Assembly (NCBI GenBank): GCA_910586355.1
Contig: CAJUHJ010000019.1
Span: forward strand, 1-42,053
Length of the DNA: 42,053 nucleotides
Origin: an uncultured Lachnospiraceae bacterium
GTDB taxonomy: Bacteria > Bacillota > Clostridia > Lachnospirales > Lachnospiraceae
Reading direction: 5' to 3'
The translations under genes were made by a program, and so were the position numbers. Under the pieces are notes generated by a model. That model worked only from the letters and a program-made list of their open reading frames with translations, searched no databases and had not been told where the DNA came from. Numbering within the stretch: position 1 is the stretch's first letter; each line of letters starts with the position of its first letter. Below are positions 34,049-41,950 of this stretch, in pieces.

Positions 34049-34921
34049 ATGAAAAAGACAGCAGTAGTTTTATTTTTAGCAATGACAATGGCTTTCGCAG
34101 GCTGCGGAGAGAAGGATGATGCAAGTACGTCAAATTCCAACTCTTCTAATACACAAGATAACGCAGAGCTTGAGGGTAATGGATCTGATACTCAGTCAGA
34201 AGACAATTCAAATGAAGATGCAGCCCAGGGCAGCGGCGTGCTTGCAGACGGAATATTGAACGTAGGGACAAACGCAGAATTCCCTCCATTTGAGTTTGTC
34301 GGAGATGATGGTGAGCCGGCTGGTTTTGACATAGCATTGATTGAAGCAATTGCTGAAAAACTTGGCGTAGATGTACAGGTTGAAAACATGGAATTTGATT
34401 CTTTGGTTGCGTCCATAGGCAGCAAGATTGACGTTGCAATTGCAGGTATGACAGTTACAGAAGAACGTAAGAATATGGTGGATTTTTCTGATGAATATTA
34501 TGAGGCGGTACAGTATATTATCGTTCCCTCAGATTCAGAAATTGCATCTGCAGCAGATTTAGAAGGAAAAAATATTGGCGTTCAGCTTGGTACGACTGGA
34601 GATTTTATTGTAGAAGAGATTAAAGATGCATCAGCTGCACAGTATAACAAAGCAGTAGACGCAGTAAATGATTTGCGCAACGGAAGAGTAGACGCTGTTA
34701 TTATTGATAAAAATCCGGCACAGGTTTTTGGGGAGCAGTTTAAAGATGAAGTCAAACTTTTTGATGGAGAAAGTCCTGAGTTTGGGTTTGAAAAAGAATA
34801 TTATGCAATTGCTCTTCCAAAAGGAGATGAAGAATTGGCAAAGAGTATAAATGATGCACTTGCAGAACTCAAAGCAGATGGAACGTTTGATGAATTAGTC
34901 AGCCAGTATATTGGAAACTAA
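34049..34921 (+). CDS. Polar amino-acid ABC transporter, substrate-binding lipoprotein
   Basis: A 290-aa lipoprotein of the SBP_bac_3 family. The signal peptide ends in AFAGC, a lipobox; a Ser/Asn/Asp/Glu-rich linker follows (~22-65). The mature domain shows NVGTNAEFPPFEFVGDDGEP, GFDIALIEAIAEKLG, the SIGSKIDVAIAGMTVTEER hinge and KNIGVQLGTTGDFI. The ligand is a polar amino acid, kind undetermined. It is the first of three genes encoding a complete importer with the permease and ATPase downstream. Confidence 0.94.
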   Translation: MKKTAVVLFLAMTMAFAGCGEKDDASTSNSNSSNTQDNAELEGNGSDTQSEDNSNEDAAQGSGVLADGILNVGTNAEFPPFEFVGDDGEPAGFDIALIEAIAEKLGVDVQVENMEFDSLVASIGSKIDVAIAGMTVTEERKNMVDFSDEYYEAVQYIIVPSDSEIASAADLEGKNIGVQLGTTGDFIVEEIKDASAAQYNKAVDAVNDLRNGRVDAVIIDKNPAQVFGEQFKDEVKLFDGESPEFGFEKEYYAIALPKGDEELAKSINDALAELKADGTFDELVSQYIGN

Positions 34922-34944
34922 AAATACAGAAGTGGAGAAAATCA

Positions 34945-35646
34945 ATGAATGAGTGGTTTGCAGATGTGGCGAATAAATTCCAGATTGCCTTTATTGAAGG
35001 GGAACGCTATAAGTTATATTTAAGTGGTTTGGGTGTTACATTACAAATTTCGTTATTTGCGGCGATATTAGGTGTGGCGATTGGTATTGTGGTCGCATTG
35101 ATGAAACTGTCTGTCAGAAAAAACGGAAAACGTTCTGTTTTTTCATACATAGCGCAGATTTATATTGATGTTATCCGTGGTACGCCATCTGTACTTCAGC
35201 TTTTAATTATGTGGTTTATTGTTATGACGAACAGTAAAAATGGCGTACTGGTAGCAGTTTTGACTTTTGGAATCAACAGTGGGGCGTATGTAGCTGAAAT
35301 TATGAGAGCTGGGATTTTGGCTGTTGACCATGGGCAAATGGAGGCAGGGCGTTCACTAGGGTTGTCAAAAGGGCAGACTATGCGTTATATTATTCTGCCG
35401 CAGGCAGTCAAAAATGTACTTCCGCCTATCGGCAATGAATTTATTGTACTCTTAAAAGAGACAGCGATTGTCGGTTACGTCAGCCTGTCAGACCTGACTA
35501 GAACTGCAAGTCAGATTTCTTCCAGAACATTCGAAGCATTTATGCCGTTAATCGGCGCCGCAGTTATCTATTTTGTTATCATTAAAATATTGAGCAAATT
35601 AATCGAATTGTTAGAGAGGAGGCTGCGCAAAGGTGATCACCGTTAA
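34945..35646 (+). CDS. Polar amino-acid ABC transporter permease
   Basis: A 233-aa membrane protein of the HisM/GlnP type with ~5 helices. The EAA loop that docks the ATPase reads MEAGRSLGLSKGQTMRYIILPQAVKNVLPP, shown here in two parts: EAGRSLGLSKGQT and ILPQAVKNVLPP. The N-terminal GLGVTLQISLFAAILG and RGTPSVLQLL segments are typical. It works as a dimer with the lipoprotein upstream and the ATPase whose GTG start lies 14 bp inside its 3' end. Confidence 0.94.
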   Translation: MNEWFADVANKFQIAFIEGERYKLYLSGLGVTLQISLFAAILGVAIGIVVALMKLSVRKNGKRSVFSYIAQIYIDVIRGTPSVLQLLIMWFIVMTNSKNGVLVAVLTFGINSGAYVAEIMRAGILAVDHGQMEAGRSLGLSKGQTMRYIILPQAVKNVLPPIGNEFIVLLKETAIVGYVSLSDLTRTASQISSRTFEAFMPLIGAAVIYFVIIKILSKLIELLERRLRKGDHR

Positions 35647-36355
35647 AAATCTGCATAAATCATTTGGAAAAGTTGAAGTATTAAAAGGCATTGATTATAA
35701 TGTAGAAAAAGGAGAAAAAATAGTTATAGTTGGCCCGTCCGGTTCCGGAAAAAGTACATTTTTACGCTGTATGAATCTCTTAGAAGTTCCAACCAGCGGT
35801 GAAATCTGGTTTGACGGACAGTTAATCACAGATCCGAAAACAAATATCAACAAAGTCAGAGAGCATATGGGCATGGTATTTCAAAATTTTAATCTGTTTA
35901 ACAATCTGACAATATTAGATAATATCACATTAGCGCCGACGAAATTAAAACTGATGGATAAAGAACAGGCACAAGAAACGGCGTTAAAGCTTTTAAAAAG
36001 AGTGAATTTGACAGAAAAAGCAGAGGCTTATCCTTCGCAGCTTTCTGGTGGTCAAAGACAGAGAATTGCAATTGTGCGATCTCTTGCCATGAATCCAAAA
36101 GTAATGCTTTTTGATGAACCGACTTCAGCTCTTGATCCTGAAATGGTAGGCGAAGTTTTAGATGTAATGAAAGAACTTGCCGACAGTGGTATGACGATGG
36201 TAGTTGTAACGCATGAAATGGGGTTTGCGAGGGAAGTTGGAAGCAAAGTGTTGTTTGTGGATGAAGGAATTATTATGGAGGAAAATACGCCGGAGGAATT
36301 TTTTAAAAATCCGAAAAATCCAAGGCTAAAGGATTTTCTCTCAAAAGTATTGTAA
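35633..36355 (+). CDS. Polar amino-acid ABC transporter ATP-binding protein (GlnQ type)
   Basis: A 240-aa ATPase. Walker A is GPSGSGKST, the Q-loop MVFQNFNLF, signature LSGGQRQR, Walker B VMLFDEPTSALDPE and the switch His in VVVTHEM. The sequence order matches GlnQ/HisP. The start is GTG, 10 bases after GGAGG, within the permease gene, so translation is coupled. Its stop lies 1 bp from the stop of the converging spmB gene. Confidence 0.95.
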   Translation: MITVKNLHKSFGKVEVLKGIDYNVEKGEKIVIVGPSGSGKSTFLRCMNLLEVPTSGEIWFDGQLITDPKTNINKVREHMGMVFQNFNLFNNLTILDNITLAPTKLKLMDKEQAQETALKLLKRVNLTEKAEAYPSQLSGGQRQRIAIVRSLAMNPKVMLFDEPTSALDPEMVGEVLDVMKELADSGMTMVVVTHEMGFAREVGSKVLFVDEGIIMEENTPEEFFKNPKNPRLKDFLSKVL

Positions 36356-36356
36356 T

Positions 36357-36884
36357 TTATATCATTTTTGAAGCCAGAATTATGCTTGCAGCAATTCCGC
36401 TAATTGTAGCAAAAAGCGCTCCTGGGAGTGTAAAGCGTGTCTTTTTTACATGAACATGCATAAAATAGATACTCATTGTATAAAAAATAGTTTCGGTACA
36501 GCTCATCATAATAGAGGCGGCCAGCCCAACAAAAGAATCTGTACCATATGTTTTAAATAAATCGAGTAAAAGTCCGGTTGCCGCAGAGGAAGAGAACATC
36601 TTTACTATGGCAGCCGGAATTAATTCTGTCGGAAAATGGAGTGGTTTCATAATTTTTTCTAAAATTTCAGAAAAATAATCGAAAAAACCAGAAGCACGCA
36701 GAATACCAACGGCAGTCATTAGACCTACTAAAGTAGGAAGAATATCGATGACAGTAAAAAATCCGTCTTTTGCGCCTTTTAAAAAATCTTGATAGACGTT
36801 TTGCCGGTTTAACAGACCGTATGTTATGATGAGAAAAATTGTAAGAGGAATAATTGATTCAGATAAAAATAATAAAAATTGCAT
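36357..36884 (-). CDS. spmB: Spore maturation protein B (nucleoside-recognition domain)
   Basis: A 175-aa polytopic membrane protein matching SpmB: ITYGLLNRQNVYQDFLKGAKDG, TVIDILPTLVGLMTAVGILR, FPTELIPAAIVKMFSSSAATG, and SIMMSCTETIFYTMSIYF. It acts with SpmA in spore-core dehydration in B. subtilis, where the two genes adjoin. Here it stands alone, 14 kb from spmA and on the opposite strand. GGAGA is 6 bases before the ATG. Confidence 0.9.
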   Translation of the reverse strand: MQFLLFLSESIIPLTIFLIITYGLLNRQNVYQDFLKGAKDGFFTVIDILPTLVGLMTAVGILRASGFFDYFSEILEKIMKPLHFPTELIPAAIVKMFSSSAATGLLLDLFKTYGTDSFVGLAASIMMSCTETIFYTMSIYFMHVHVKKTRFTLPGALFATISGIAASIILASKMI

Positions 36885-36967
36885 GTATCTTCTCCAGATG
36901 CAATCATATTTTATATATCATATGAAAAAAAAGATACCGCAATAACCATATTTAAAAGGAAAAGAAA

Positions 36968-37513
36968 ATGGATATCATACAACAATTAGATGGAAATATC
37001 CTTTTGTGGATACAAAATTATATACGAAAAGAATTTTTGAACCCAATGATTTTATTTATTACAAGTCTCGGAGACGCCGGCTGGTTTTGGATTCTGCTTC
37101 TTATAGGAATGTTATTATCTGTCAAATACCGTAAAATAGGAATGACAGGTTTGGTTGCGCTATTGATTGGATTTCTTATTACAAATCTGTGTTTAAAAAA
37201 TATGGTGGCGAGAATTCGGCCCTATGAAGTAATTGAAGGATTAGAATTAATCGGAAAGAGAGCGCATGATTTTTCGTTCCCTTCAGGACATTCGACGTGT
37301 TCCATGGCTGCTTCAGTTGTATTATTTGCAAAACTGCCGAAAAAGTTTGGGATTCCCGCATTGACGTTGGGAGTATTTATCTGTTTTACCAGACTTTATA
37401 TTGGAATCCATTATCCGACGGATGTCTTAATAGGGATGTTAATTGGAATAATAGCGGCTTTGGCGGCAATGTATATTATAAAGCAAGAAAAAACAGACAT
37501 CCTTTCGTCTTGA
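36968..37513 (+). CDS. PAP2-family phosphatase (BcrC/undecaprenyl-diphosphatase-like)
   Basis: A 181-aa membrane phosphatase with all three canonical PAP2 motifs: K77-x6-R84-P85, PSGH (S106, H108), and R142-x5-H148-x3-D152. The short length and motif spelling resemble BcrC-type undecaprenyl pyrophosphatases and phosphatidylglycerophosphatases; the substrate is not resolved. AAAGGA precedes the ATG. It differs from the IPC-synthase-like PAP2 at 1095, which lacks the lysine motif. Confidence 0.9.
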   Translation: MDIIQQLDGNILLWIQNYIRKEFLNPMILFITSLGDAGWFWILLLIGMLLSVKYRKIGMTGLVALLIGFLITNLCLKNMVARIRPYEVIEGLELIGKRAHDFSFPSGHSTCSMAASVVLFAKLPKKFGIPALTLGVFICFTRLYIGIHYPTDVLIGMLIGIIAALAAMYIIKQEKTDILSS

Positions 37514-37538
37514 AAGAAGAGATGTCTGTTTTTATTTA
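37489..37538. terminator. Bidirectional terminator between PAP2 and S1 genes
   Basis: A 13-bp perfect stem (37489-37501 with 37521-37533) with an inner CTTTC/GAAAG stem; the left arm overlaps the end of the PAP2 gene. T run on the plus strand, A run giving Us on the minus transcript. Confidence 0.85.
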
Positions 37539-38480
37539 TTAATTATCTAGTTTAATATTTGCGAGTAAAGAAGCAAGGCTTGTAGATGCGGATTCATGGG
37601 AGGAAAATGATTCTACGCTGTCATTGATTTCTTGTGCTTCTGTATCAATCATTTCTTCTTCTAATACGCGCATACTCAGGCTGATTTTGTTGTCGTTTGT
37701 GTTTAGGATTTTTGCCTTTACGTGTTGTCCGACTTTTAAAACTTCCGCCGGTTTTTTAATGCGTTTGGTAGAAATCTGTGAAATATGCACTAATCCGTTT
37801 AATCCGTTTCCAATATTAACAAATGCGCCGTAAGGCATAAGGCTTTCCACGGTTCCCTCTACAATGGTATTTGGTACTAACATAGAAATTTTATGATTAT
37901 GTTCTTCTTCTGCTCTTTCGCGTGCAATTACTTTAGCAGAAAGTACTAATTTTTTCCTGCTTTCATCTACTGTAATCACTCGAACTTCAACATCTTTGCC
38001 AAGCCATGGATTGCAATCTTCTACATAATCAAGACTCAAATGAGAAGCCGGAATAAATCCACGTATGCCTTCCAGATATGTAATTACACCGCTTGGAACA
38101 ATACCTTTTATTCTGACAGATAAGTTTGTGCCGTTTTCCATATATTGGTTTAACTTATCCCATGCCAATACTTCATTTGCCTCTTTTCTGGAAAGCAGAA
38201 GATTTCCTTCTCCATCGTCCATTCGGATAATTGTTGCTTCTAATGTATCTCCTATATGGACAGATTCTAATAGATTAAAATCAGGATCGCTGCTAATCTC
38301 TGAAGCCTTGATGATACCAGAAGCATAGTATCGTAAATCAAGAGTAACATCTTCTTCAGTTACAGCAATCACAGTTCCAGTAACAATATCGCCTTCTGAC
38401 AGTTTGCGGAAGGAAGCTTCTAATTCTTCTTTGTAATCGTTCATAGATTCCGTTGCCTGTGTTTTTGTTTCCTCAGCCAT
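37539..38480 (-). CDS. S1 RNA-binding domain protein (RpsA-like)
   Basis: A 313-aa protein with three S1 domains (~29-98, ~115-181, ~201-269). Landmarks are GDIVTGTVIAVTEEDVTLDL, GFIPASHLSLD and the canonical third repeat VESLMPYGAFVNIGNGLNGLVHISQIS, given here as PYGAFVNIG and GLVHISQIS. The Firmicutes RpsA homologue usually has four domains, so this is a shorter relative. It binds RNA, presumably on the ribosome. AAAGGAG lies 9 bases before the ATG. Minus strand, single gene. Confidence 0.88.
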   Translation of the reverse strand: MAEETKTQATESMNDYKEELEASFRKLSEGDIVTGTVIAVTEEDVTLDLRYYASGIIKASEISSDPDFNLLESVHIGDTLEATIIRMDDGEGNLLLSRKEANEVLAWDKLNQYMENGTNLSVRIKGIVPSGVITYLEGIRGFIPASHLSLDYVEDCNPWLGKDVEVRVITVDESRKKLVLSAKVIARERAEEEHNHKISMLVPNTIVEGTVESLMPYGAFVNIGNGLNGLVHISQISTKRIKKPAEVLKVGQHVKAKILNTNDNKISLSMRVLEEEMIDTEAQEINDSVESFSSHESASTSLASLLANIKLDN

Positions 38481-38509
38481 TTACACACACTCCTTTTTTG
38501 GTTTTATAC

Positions 38510-38547
38510 GCGGGTTTATTATAACATAACGCGGCAGAAACCCGCAA
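38510..38547 (-). promoter_or_regulatory. Promoter of the S1-domain gene with flanking inverted repeat
   Basis: On the minus strand, TTGCGG (38547-38542), 18-bp spacer, TATAAT (38523-38518). GCGGGTTT (38510-38517) and AAACCCGC (38538-38545) form an inverted repeat around the -10 and touching the -35. Confidence 0.65.
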
Positions 38548-38557
38548 GGAAATTCAT

Positions 38558-38586
38558 TTGACATTTTATAAAGAAAGGTCTATAAT
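38558..38586 (+). promoter_or_regulatory. Consensus promoter of initiator tRNA
   Basis: Perfect TTGACA (38558-38563), 17-bp spacer, perfect TATAAT (38581-38586). Confidence 0.92.
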
Positions 38587-38628
38587 AACTTTTACATTCA
38601 TATTATTATATTAAATTGTTAAAAATAG

Positions 38629-38702
<74 letters not shown>

Positions 38703-38704
38703 CT

Positions 38705-38749
38705 AAAACATGATTGTATTGGAAAAATTCATACAATCATGTTTTTTTT
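38705..38749 (+). terminator. Terminator after tRNA-fMet
   Basis: A 15-bp stem (38705-38719 with 38731-38745) closing an 11-base loop, then a T run. Confidence 0.88.
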
Positions 38750-38792
38750 AAGAAATCATTCATTTATAATTTATAAATAAGCAAATGCGATA

Positions 38793-38801
38793 TGATATAA
38801 T
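38793..38801 (+). promoter_or_regulatory. Extended -10 promoter of the vanZ-like gene
   Basis: TGATATAAT (TG-N-TATAAT) at 38793-38801 without a good -35 box; the GGAGGAA ribosome site follows. Confidence 0.5.
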
Positions 38802-38836
38802 CTGATCTGTAAAAAAGATATAGGAGGAATCATTTT

Positions 38837-39340
38837 ATGGTAGATAAACGGCAGATGATACGAACAAAAATTTTGTTTTTTCTTTATTTTATCATTCTGA
38901 CATGGGGAATTTTATTTAAAATGCGTACAGATTTTAATGGCTTTGTTGGTTACAGAAGGATAAATCTCATACCGTTTCATGCCTCAGTAATAATTAATGG
39001 AAGAATTGACACATCAGAAATCTATCTAAATATTTGTGCATTCGTACCATTAGGAATCTATATTAGTATAATAAAAGAAAAGTGGAATTTTTTTCAAAAA
39101 CTACTTCCTATATTTTTGATAAGTCTTTCATACGAGACATCACAGTATATTTTTGCAGTTGGAGTAACAGACATTACAGATTTATTAGGCAATACATGCG
39201 GTGGATTGATAGGTATTGTTATTTATTGGCTATTGTCAAAACTTTTAAAAGATAATACAATAAAGGTAGTTAATTTCATGTCAATAATTGGAACCTCCTT
39301 TTTGATGGCGCTTATTGGTATACTAATCTTTTTCAATTGA
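38837..39340 (+). CDS. VanZ-family membrane protein
   Basis: A 167-aa membrane protein with four predicted helices. The VanZ pattern is visible: RINLIPFHA, IYLNICAFVPLGIYIS, and SYETSQYIFAVGVTDITDLLGNTCGGLIG. VanZ confers low-level teicoplanin resistance in enterococci, but most stand-alone members have unknown roles. AGGAGGAA precedes the ATG. Confidence 0.88.
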   Translation: MVDKRQMIRTKILFFLYFIILTWGILFKMRTDFNGFVGYRRINLIPFHASVIINGRIDTSEIYLNICAFVPLGIYISIIKEKWNFFQKLLPIFLISLSYETSQYIFAVGVTDITDLLGNTCGGLIGIVIYWLLSKLLKDNTIKVVNFMSIIGTSFLMALIGILIFFN

Positions 39341-39348
39341 TTCGATGA

Positions 39349-39507
39349 GTGAACAAAGGGGTTTACGTTTCAAATATTGAATTCTGGTGCCTGAAAGAAG
39401 GAACGTTAATTGTCGTATGTATAGTAACTTCAATTTACTTCTGTGTTAAATGCCCAAATTCATTCTTTGAAATTTACGGATTGCCGGTTCACAGATTTGT
39501 GACATAG
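39349..39507 (+). pseudogene. Possible remnant of a small membrane-protein gene
   Basis: An open frame from GTG (39349) to TAG encodes ~52 residues that look protein-like: a hydrophobic LIVVCIVTSIYFC helix and CPNSFFEIYGLP, resembling the start of a DUF2752-type protein before its CPGCG motif. There is no ribosome site, and a stop directly precedes the GTG. It could be a decayed gene or chance. Confidence 0.25.
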
Positions 39508-39556
39508 AACTATGCGTCCTTTTAATTTATTAGGAGGAATATAGGAGGAAACTTAC

Positions 39557-40279
39557 ATGATTCAGACAAAACAATTGTTACGATGGATACAAGAAACAGA
39601 CAATGTCGTGTTTTTCGGGGGCGCTGGAGTTTCAACGGAAAGTGGAATTCCAGATTTTAGAAGTGTAGACGGTCTTTATCATCAGGAATATGATTATCCG
39701 CCGGAGACAATATTAAGCCATTCTTTTTATATGAATCATACAGATGAGTTTTATCGTTTTTACCGTAAAAAAATGTTGTGTCTTACAGCAAAGCCAAACG
39801 CTGCGCACAGGAAATTGGCAGAGTTGGAACAAGCCGGCAAATTAAAAGCTGTTATTACACAAAACATTGATGGCCTTCATCAATTGGCGGGAAGTAAAAA
39901 AGTATTTGAACTGCATGGCAGCGTGCATAGAAATTATTGCAGAAACTGCGGTAAATTATTTGGTGCAGAATACATATTACATAGCAAAGATTGTCCCCGA
40001 TGTGATTCGTGCAGCGGAGAAATCAAACCAGATGTAGTATTATATGAAGAGGGATTGGATGACAATATAATGCGGGGAGCCATTCATTATATTTCTCAGG
40101 CAGATGTATTAATTGTAGGAGGAACATCACTTGCTGTTTATCCTGCAGCAGGATTAGTAGATTATTACCGCGGAAATAAACTAATATTAATCAACAAATC
40201 TACAACGCCTTTAGACAAAAGAGCAGATCTGAAAATAGAAGGTAACATAGGAGAAGTGCTTTCAAAAATAATTATATAG
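39557..40279 (+). CDS. SIR2-family NAD-dependent protein deacylase
   Basis: A 240-aa sirtuin that removes acyl groups from protein lysines using NAD. It shows GAGVSTESGIPDFRS, TQNIDGLHQLAGS, the catalytic His in ELHGSVHR, zinc cysteines CRNCG and CPRCDSC, and GGTSLAVYPAAGL. Small bacterial class. Two copies of an AGGAGGAA ribosome site (39532 and 39543) precede the ATG; the nearer one has normal spacing. Confidence 0.93.
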   Translation: MIQTKQLLRWIQETDNVVFFGGAGVSTESGIPDFRSVDGLYHQEYDYPPETILSHSFYMNHTDEFYRFYRKKMLCLTAKPNAAHRKLAELEQAGKLKAVITQNIDGLHQLAGSKKVFELHGSVHRNYCRNCGKLFGAEYILHSKDCPRCDSCSGEIKPDVVLYEEGLDDNIMRGAIHYISQADVLIVGGTSLAVYPAAGLVDYYRGNKLILINKSTTPLDKRADLKIEGNIGEVLSKIII

Positions 40280-40303
40280 AATAGACAGGAATGAGAAATA
40301 AAA

Positions 40304-40504
40304 ATGCAGTTTGAAATTGGAGATATTATAAAATTAAAGAAAAAACATCCATGCGGCAGTTTTGAATGGGAAGTCCTGCGGATTGGAGCAGATTTTCGTT
40401 TAAAATGCAAAGGATGTGGACATCAGATTATGATTGCGCGTAAATTAGTGGAAAAGAATGTAAAAGAGATTCGAAAACCACTTGCTTCTGAAGAAAAAAT
40501 ATGA
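40304..40504 (+). CDS. DUF951-family protein
   Basis: A 66-aa protein matching DUF951 (YyzM): the FEIGDIIKLKKKHPCGSFEWE start, VLRIGADFRLKCKGCGHQIMI with a CxxC pair, and LVEKNVKEI. It may bind a metal or nucleic acid; the function is unknown. DUF951 genes lie just upstream of rpsF in many Firmicutes. Its 3' end contains the rpsF promoter. Confidence 0.9.
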   Translation: MQFEIGDIIKLKKKHPCGSFEWEVLRIGADFRLKCKGCGHQIMIARKLVEKNVKEIRKPLASEEKI

Positions 40505-40510
40505 TATGAT
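40482..40510 (+). promoter_or_regulatory. Promoter of rpsF-ssb-rpsR
   Basis: TTGCTT at 40482-40487, 17-bp spacer, TATGAT at 40505-40510; the -35 box lies inside the DUF951 gene. Confidence 0.65.
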
Positions 40511-40537
40511 ACGTTCTTGTGAAAACTATTAAATCCT

Positions 40538-40581
40538 TGCTCTTTTCAAATAGAGAAAGAATGATTTGAATATGGAAAGGG
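40538..40581 (+). promoter_or_regulatory. Structured leader of rpsF (possible S6:S18 autoregulation site)
   Basis: GCTCTTTTC pairs with GGAAAGGGC (G-T pairs allowed), with an inner CAAAT/ATTTG stem. The leader lies where S6:S18 autoregulatory RNAs occur in bacteria; I could not match the diagnostic CCG element, so the assignment is by position. Confidence 0.35.
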
Positions 40582-40608
40582 CCAGAGACCAAAAGGAGGT
40601 ACAATTGC

Positions 40609-40899
40609 ATGAACAAATATGAATTAGCACTTGTTGTTAATGCAAAAATCGAAGATGATGCCAGAACTGCTACGGTTGAAAAAGCGAAAGAGTATATCAC
40701 TCGTTTTGGAGGAACTGTAACAGAAGTTGAGGACTGGGGCAAAAAAAGATTAGCATATGAAGTCCAGAAAATGAGAGAAGGCTTCTATTATTTCATCCAG
40801 TTCGATGCTAAGACAGATGTTCCAGCACAAGTGGAACAGCGTGTACGTATCATGGATAATATTCTTCGTTTCTTATGCGTTAGAAAAGACGAGGCATAA
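40609..40899 (+). CDS. rpsF: 30S ribosomal protein S6
   Basis: A 96-aa protein: MNKYELALVVNAKIEDDAR, ITRFGGTVTEVEDWGKKRLAYE and FYYFIQFDAK, then NILRFLCVRKDEA. It binds S18 in the platform of the small subunit. AAGGAGG precedes the ATG. It is first in the conserved rpsF-ssb-rpsR operon. Confidence 0.97.
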   Translation: MNKYELALVVNAKIEDDARTATVEKAKEYITRFGGTVTEVEDWGKKRLAYEVQKMREGFYYFIQFDAKTDVPAQVEQRVRIMDNILRFLCVRKDEA

Positions 40900-40918
40900 C
40901 CAGAAAAGAGGAAAATAT

Positions 40919-41359
40919 ATGAATAAGGTAATTCTTATGGGCCGGTTGACCAGAGATCCAGAAGTACGCTACTCTCAAGGTGAACAGGCAACGGCAGTAG
41001 CAAGATACACAATTGCAGTAGACAGGAGATTTCGTCGCGAAAATGATCAGCAGACAGCAGACTTTATCGGGTGTGTGGCATTTGGACGTCAGGGCGAATT
41101 TGCAGAAAAATATTTGCGCAAAGGTGTGAAAATTGCGATTACTGGAAGAATCCAGACTGGCAGCTATACAAACAGGGATGGACAGAAAGTTTATACAACA
41201 GATGTAGTTGTCGAAGAACAGGAATTTGTAGAAAGCAAAGCGGCTAGTGAACAAAACGGAAGTTTTGCTCCGGCAGACAGGCCTTCGCCAAGCGCTGCAG
41301 CCGGTGATGGATTTATGAATATTCCAGATGGAATAGACGAGGAGCTGCCCTTCAACTAA
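40919..41359 (+). CDS. ssb: Single-stranded DNA-binding protein
   Basis: A 146-aa OB-fold protein: MNKVILMGRLTRDPEVRY, FIGCVAFGRQGEFAEKYL, KGVKIAITGRIQTGSY, a glycine/serine/proline-rich linker and the acidic tip DGIDEELPFN that recruits partners. I chose ATG 40919 (AGAGG upstream); the frame is open further upstream but this is overlap with rpsF. Confidence 0.97.
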   Translation: MNKVILMGRLTRDPEVRYSQGEQATAVARYTIAVDRRFRRENDQQTADFIGCVAFGRQGEFAEKYLRKGVKIAITGRIQTGSYTNRDGQKVYTTDVVVEEQEFVESKAASEQNGSFAPADRPSPSAAAGDGFMNIPDGIDEELPFN

Positions 41360-41380
41360 AAATTATAGGAGGTAATAATA

Positions 41381-41641
41381 ATGGCTTACAATAAAGACGG
41401 CAAAGATGGCGGATCTTTTAAAAGAAGACCAATGCACAGAAGAAAAAAGGTTTGTGTGTTCTGTGGAAAAGACAACGTAATTGATTATAAAGATACAAAC
41501 AAATTAAAGAGATACATTTCTGAAAGAGGGAAAATTCTTCCTAGAAGAATTACAGGAAATTGTGCAAAACATCAAAGAGCGCTTACCGTTGCAATTAAGA
41601 GAGCACGTCATATCGCATTGATGCCATATGTAACAGATTAA
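41381..41641 (+). CDS. rpsR: 30S ribosomal protein S18
   Basis: An 86-aa protein: RRKKVCVFCGKDNVIDYKD, LKRYISERGKILPRRITG and KRARHIALMPYVTD. The CVFCGK segment is the zinc-type form found in many Firmicutes. AGGAGG precedes the ATG. Confidence 0.97.
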   Translation: MAYNKDGKDGGSFKRRPMHRRKKVCVFCGKDNVIDYKDTNKLKRYISERGKILPRRITGNCAKHQRALTVAIKRARHIALMPYVTD

Positions 41642-41650
41642 TAAAAGTAG

Positions 41651-41682
41651 CCAGCTATTCGGATTCGGATAGCTGGTTTTTT
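41651..41682 (+). terminator. Terminator of the rpsF operon
   Basis: CCAGCTATTCG (41651-41661) pairs with CGGATAGCTGG (41666-41676, one T-G), followed by six Ts. Confidence 0.9.
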
Positions 41683-41708
41683 AATGAAGAAAAAATTTAA
41701 AAAAAGGC

Positions 41709-41737
41709 TTGACAAATAGATTTCTTTTTTGTATTAT
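41709..41737 (+). promoter_or_regulatory. Promoter of tRNA-Ser
   Basis: Perfect TTGACA (41709-41714), 17-bp spacer, TATTAT (41732-41737), with A tracts upstream. Confidence 0.85.
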
Positions 41738-41789
41738 AGGATATGCGTTATGTCACGTATTAATAAAATATAGAAATTGATATGACTTT

Positions 41790-41877
41790 GGAGAAGTACT
41801 CAAGTGGCCGAAGAGGTGCCCCTGCTAAGGGTATAGGTCGGGTGACCGGCGCGAGGGTTCAAATCCCTCCTTCTCCG
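41790..41877 (+). tRNA. tRNA-Ser (anticodon GCT)
   Basis: An 88-nt class II tRNA: acceptor GGAGAAG/CTTCTCC, discriminator G, anticodon loop CTGCTAA, long variable arm containing GGTCGGGTGACC, T arm GAGGG/CCCTC with TTCAAAT. CCA is not encoded. No clear terminator follows. Confidence 0.95.
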
Positions 41878-41950
41878 TTTTGCTTCTAATCACTCTATGA
41901 GTAATGGATGGATAGCAAGTAAAAAACTTTTGAAAAAAGTAAAAAACATC

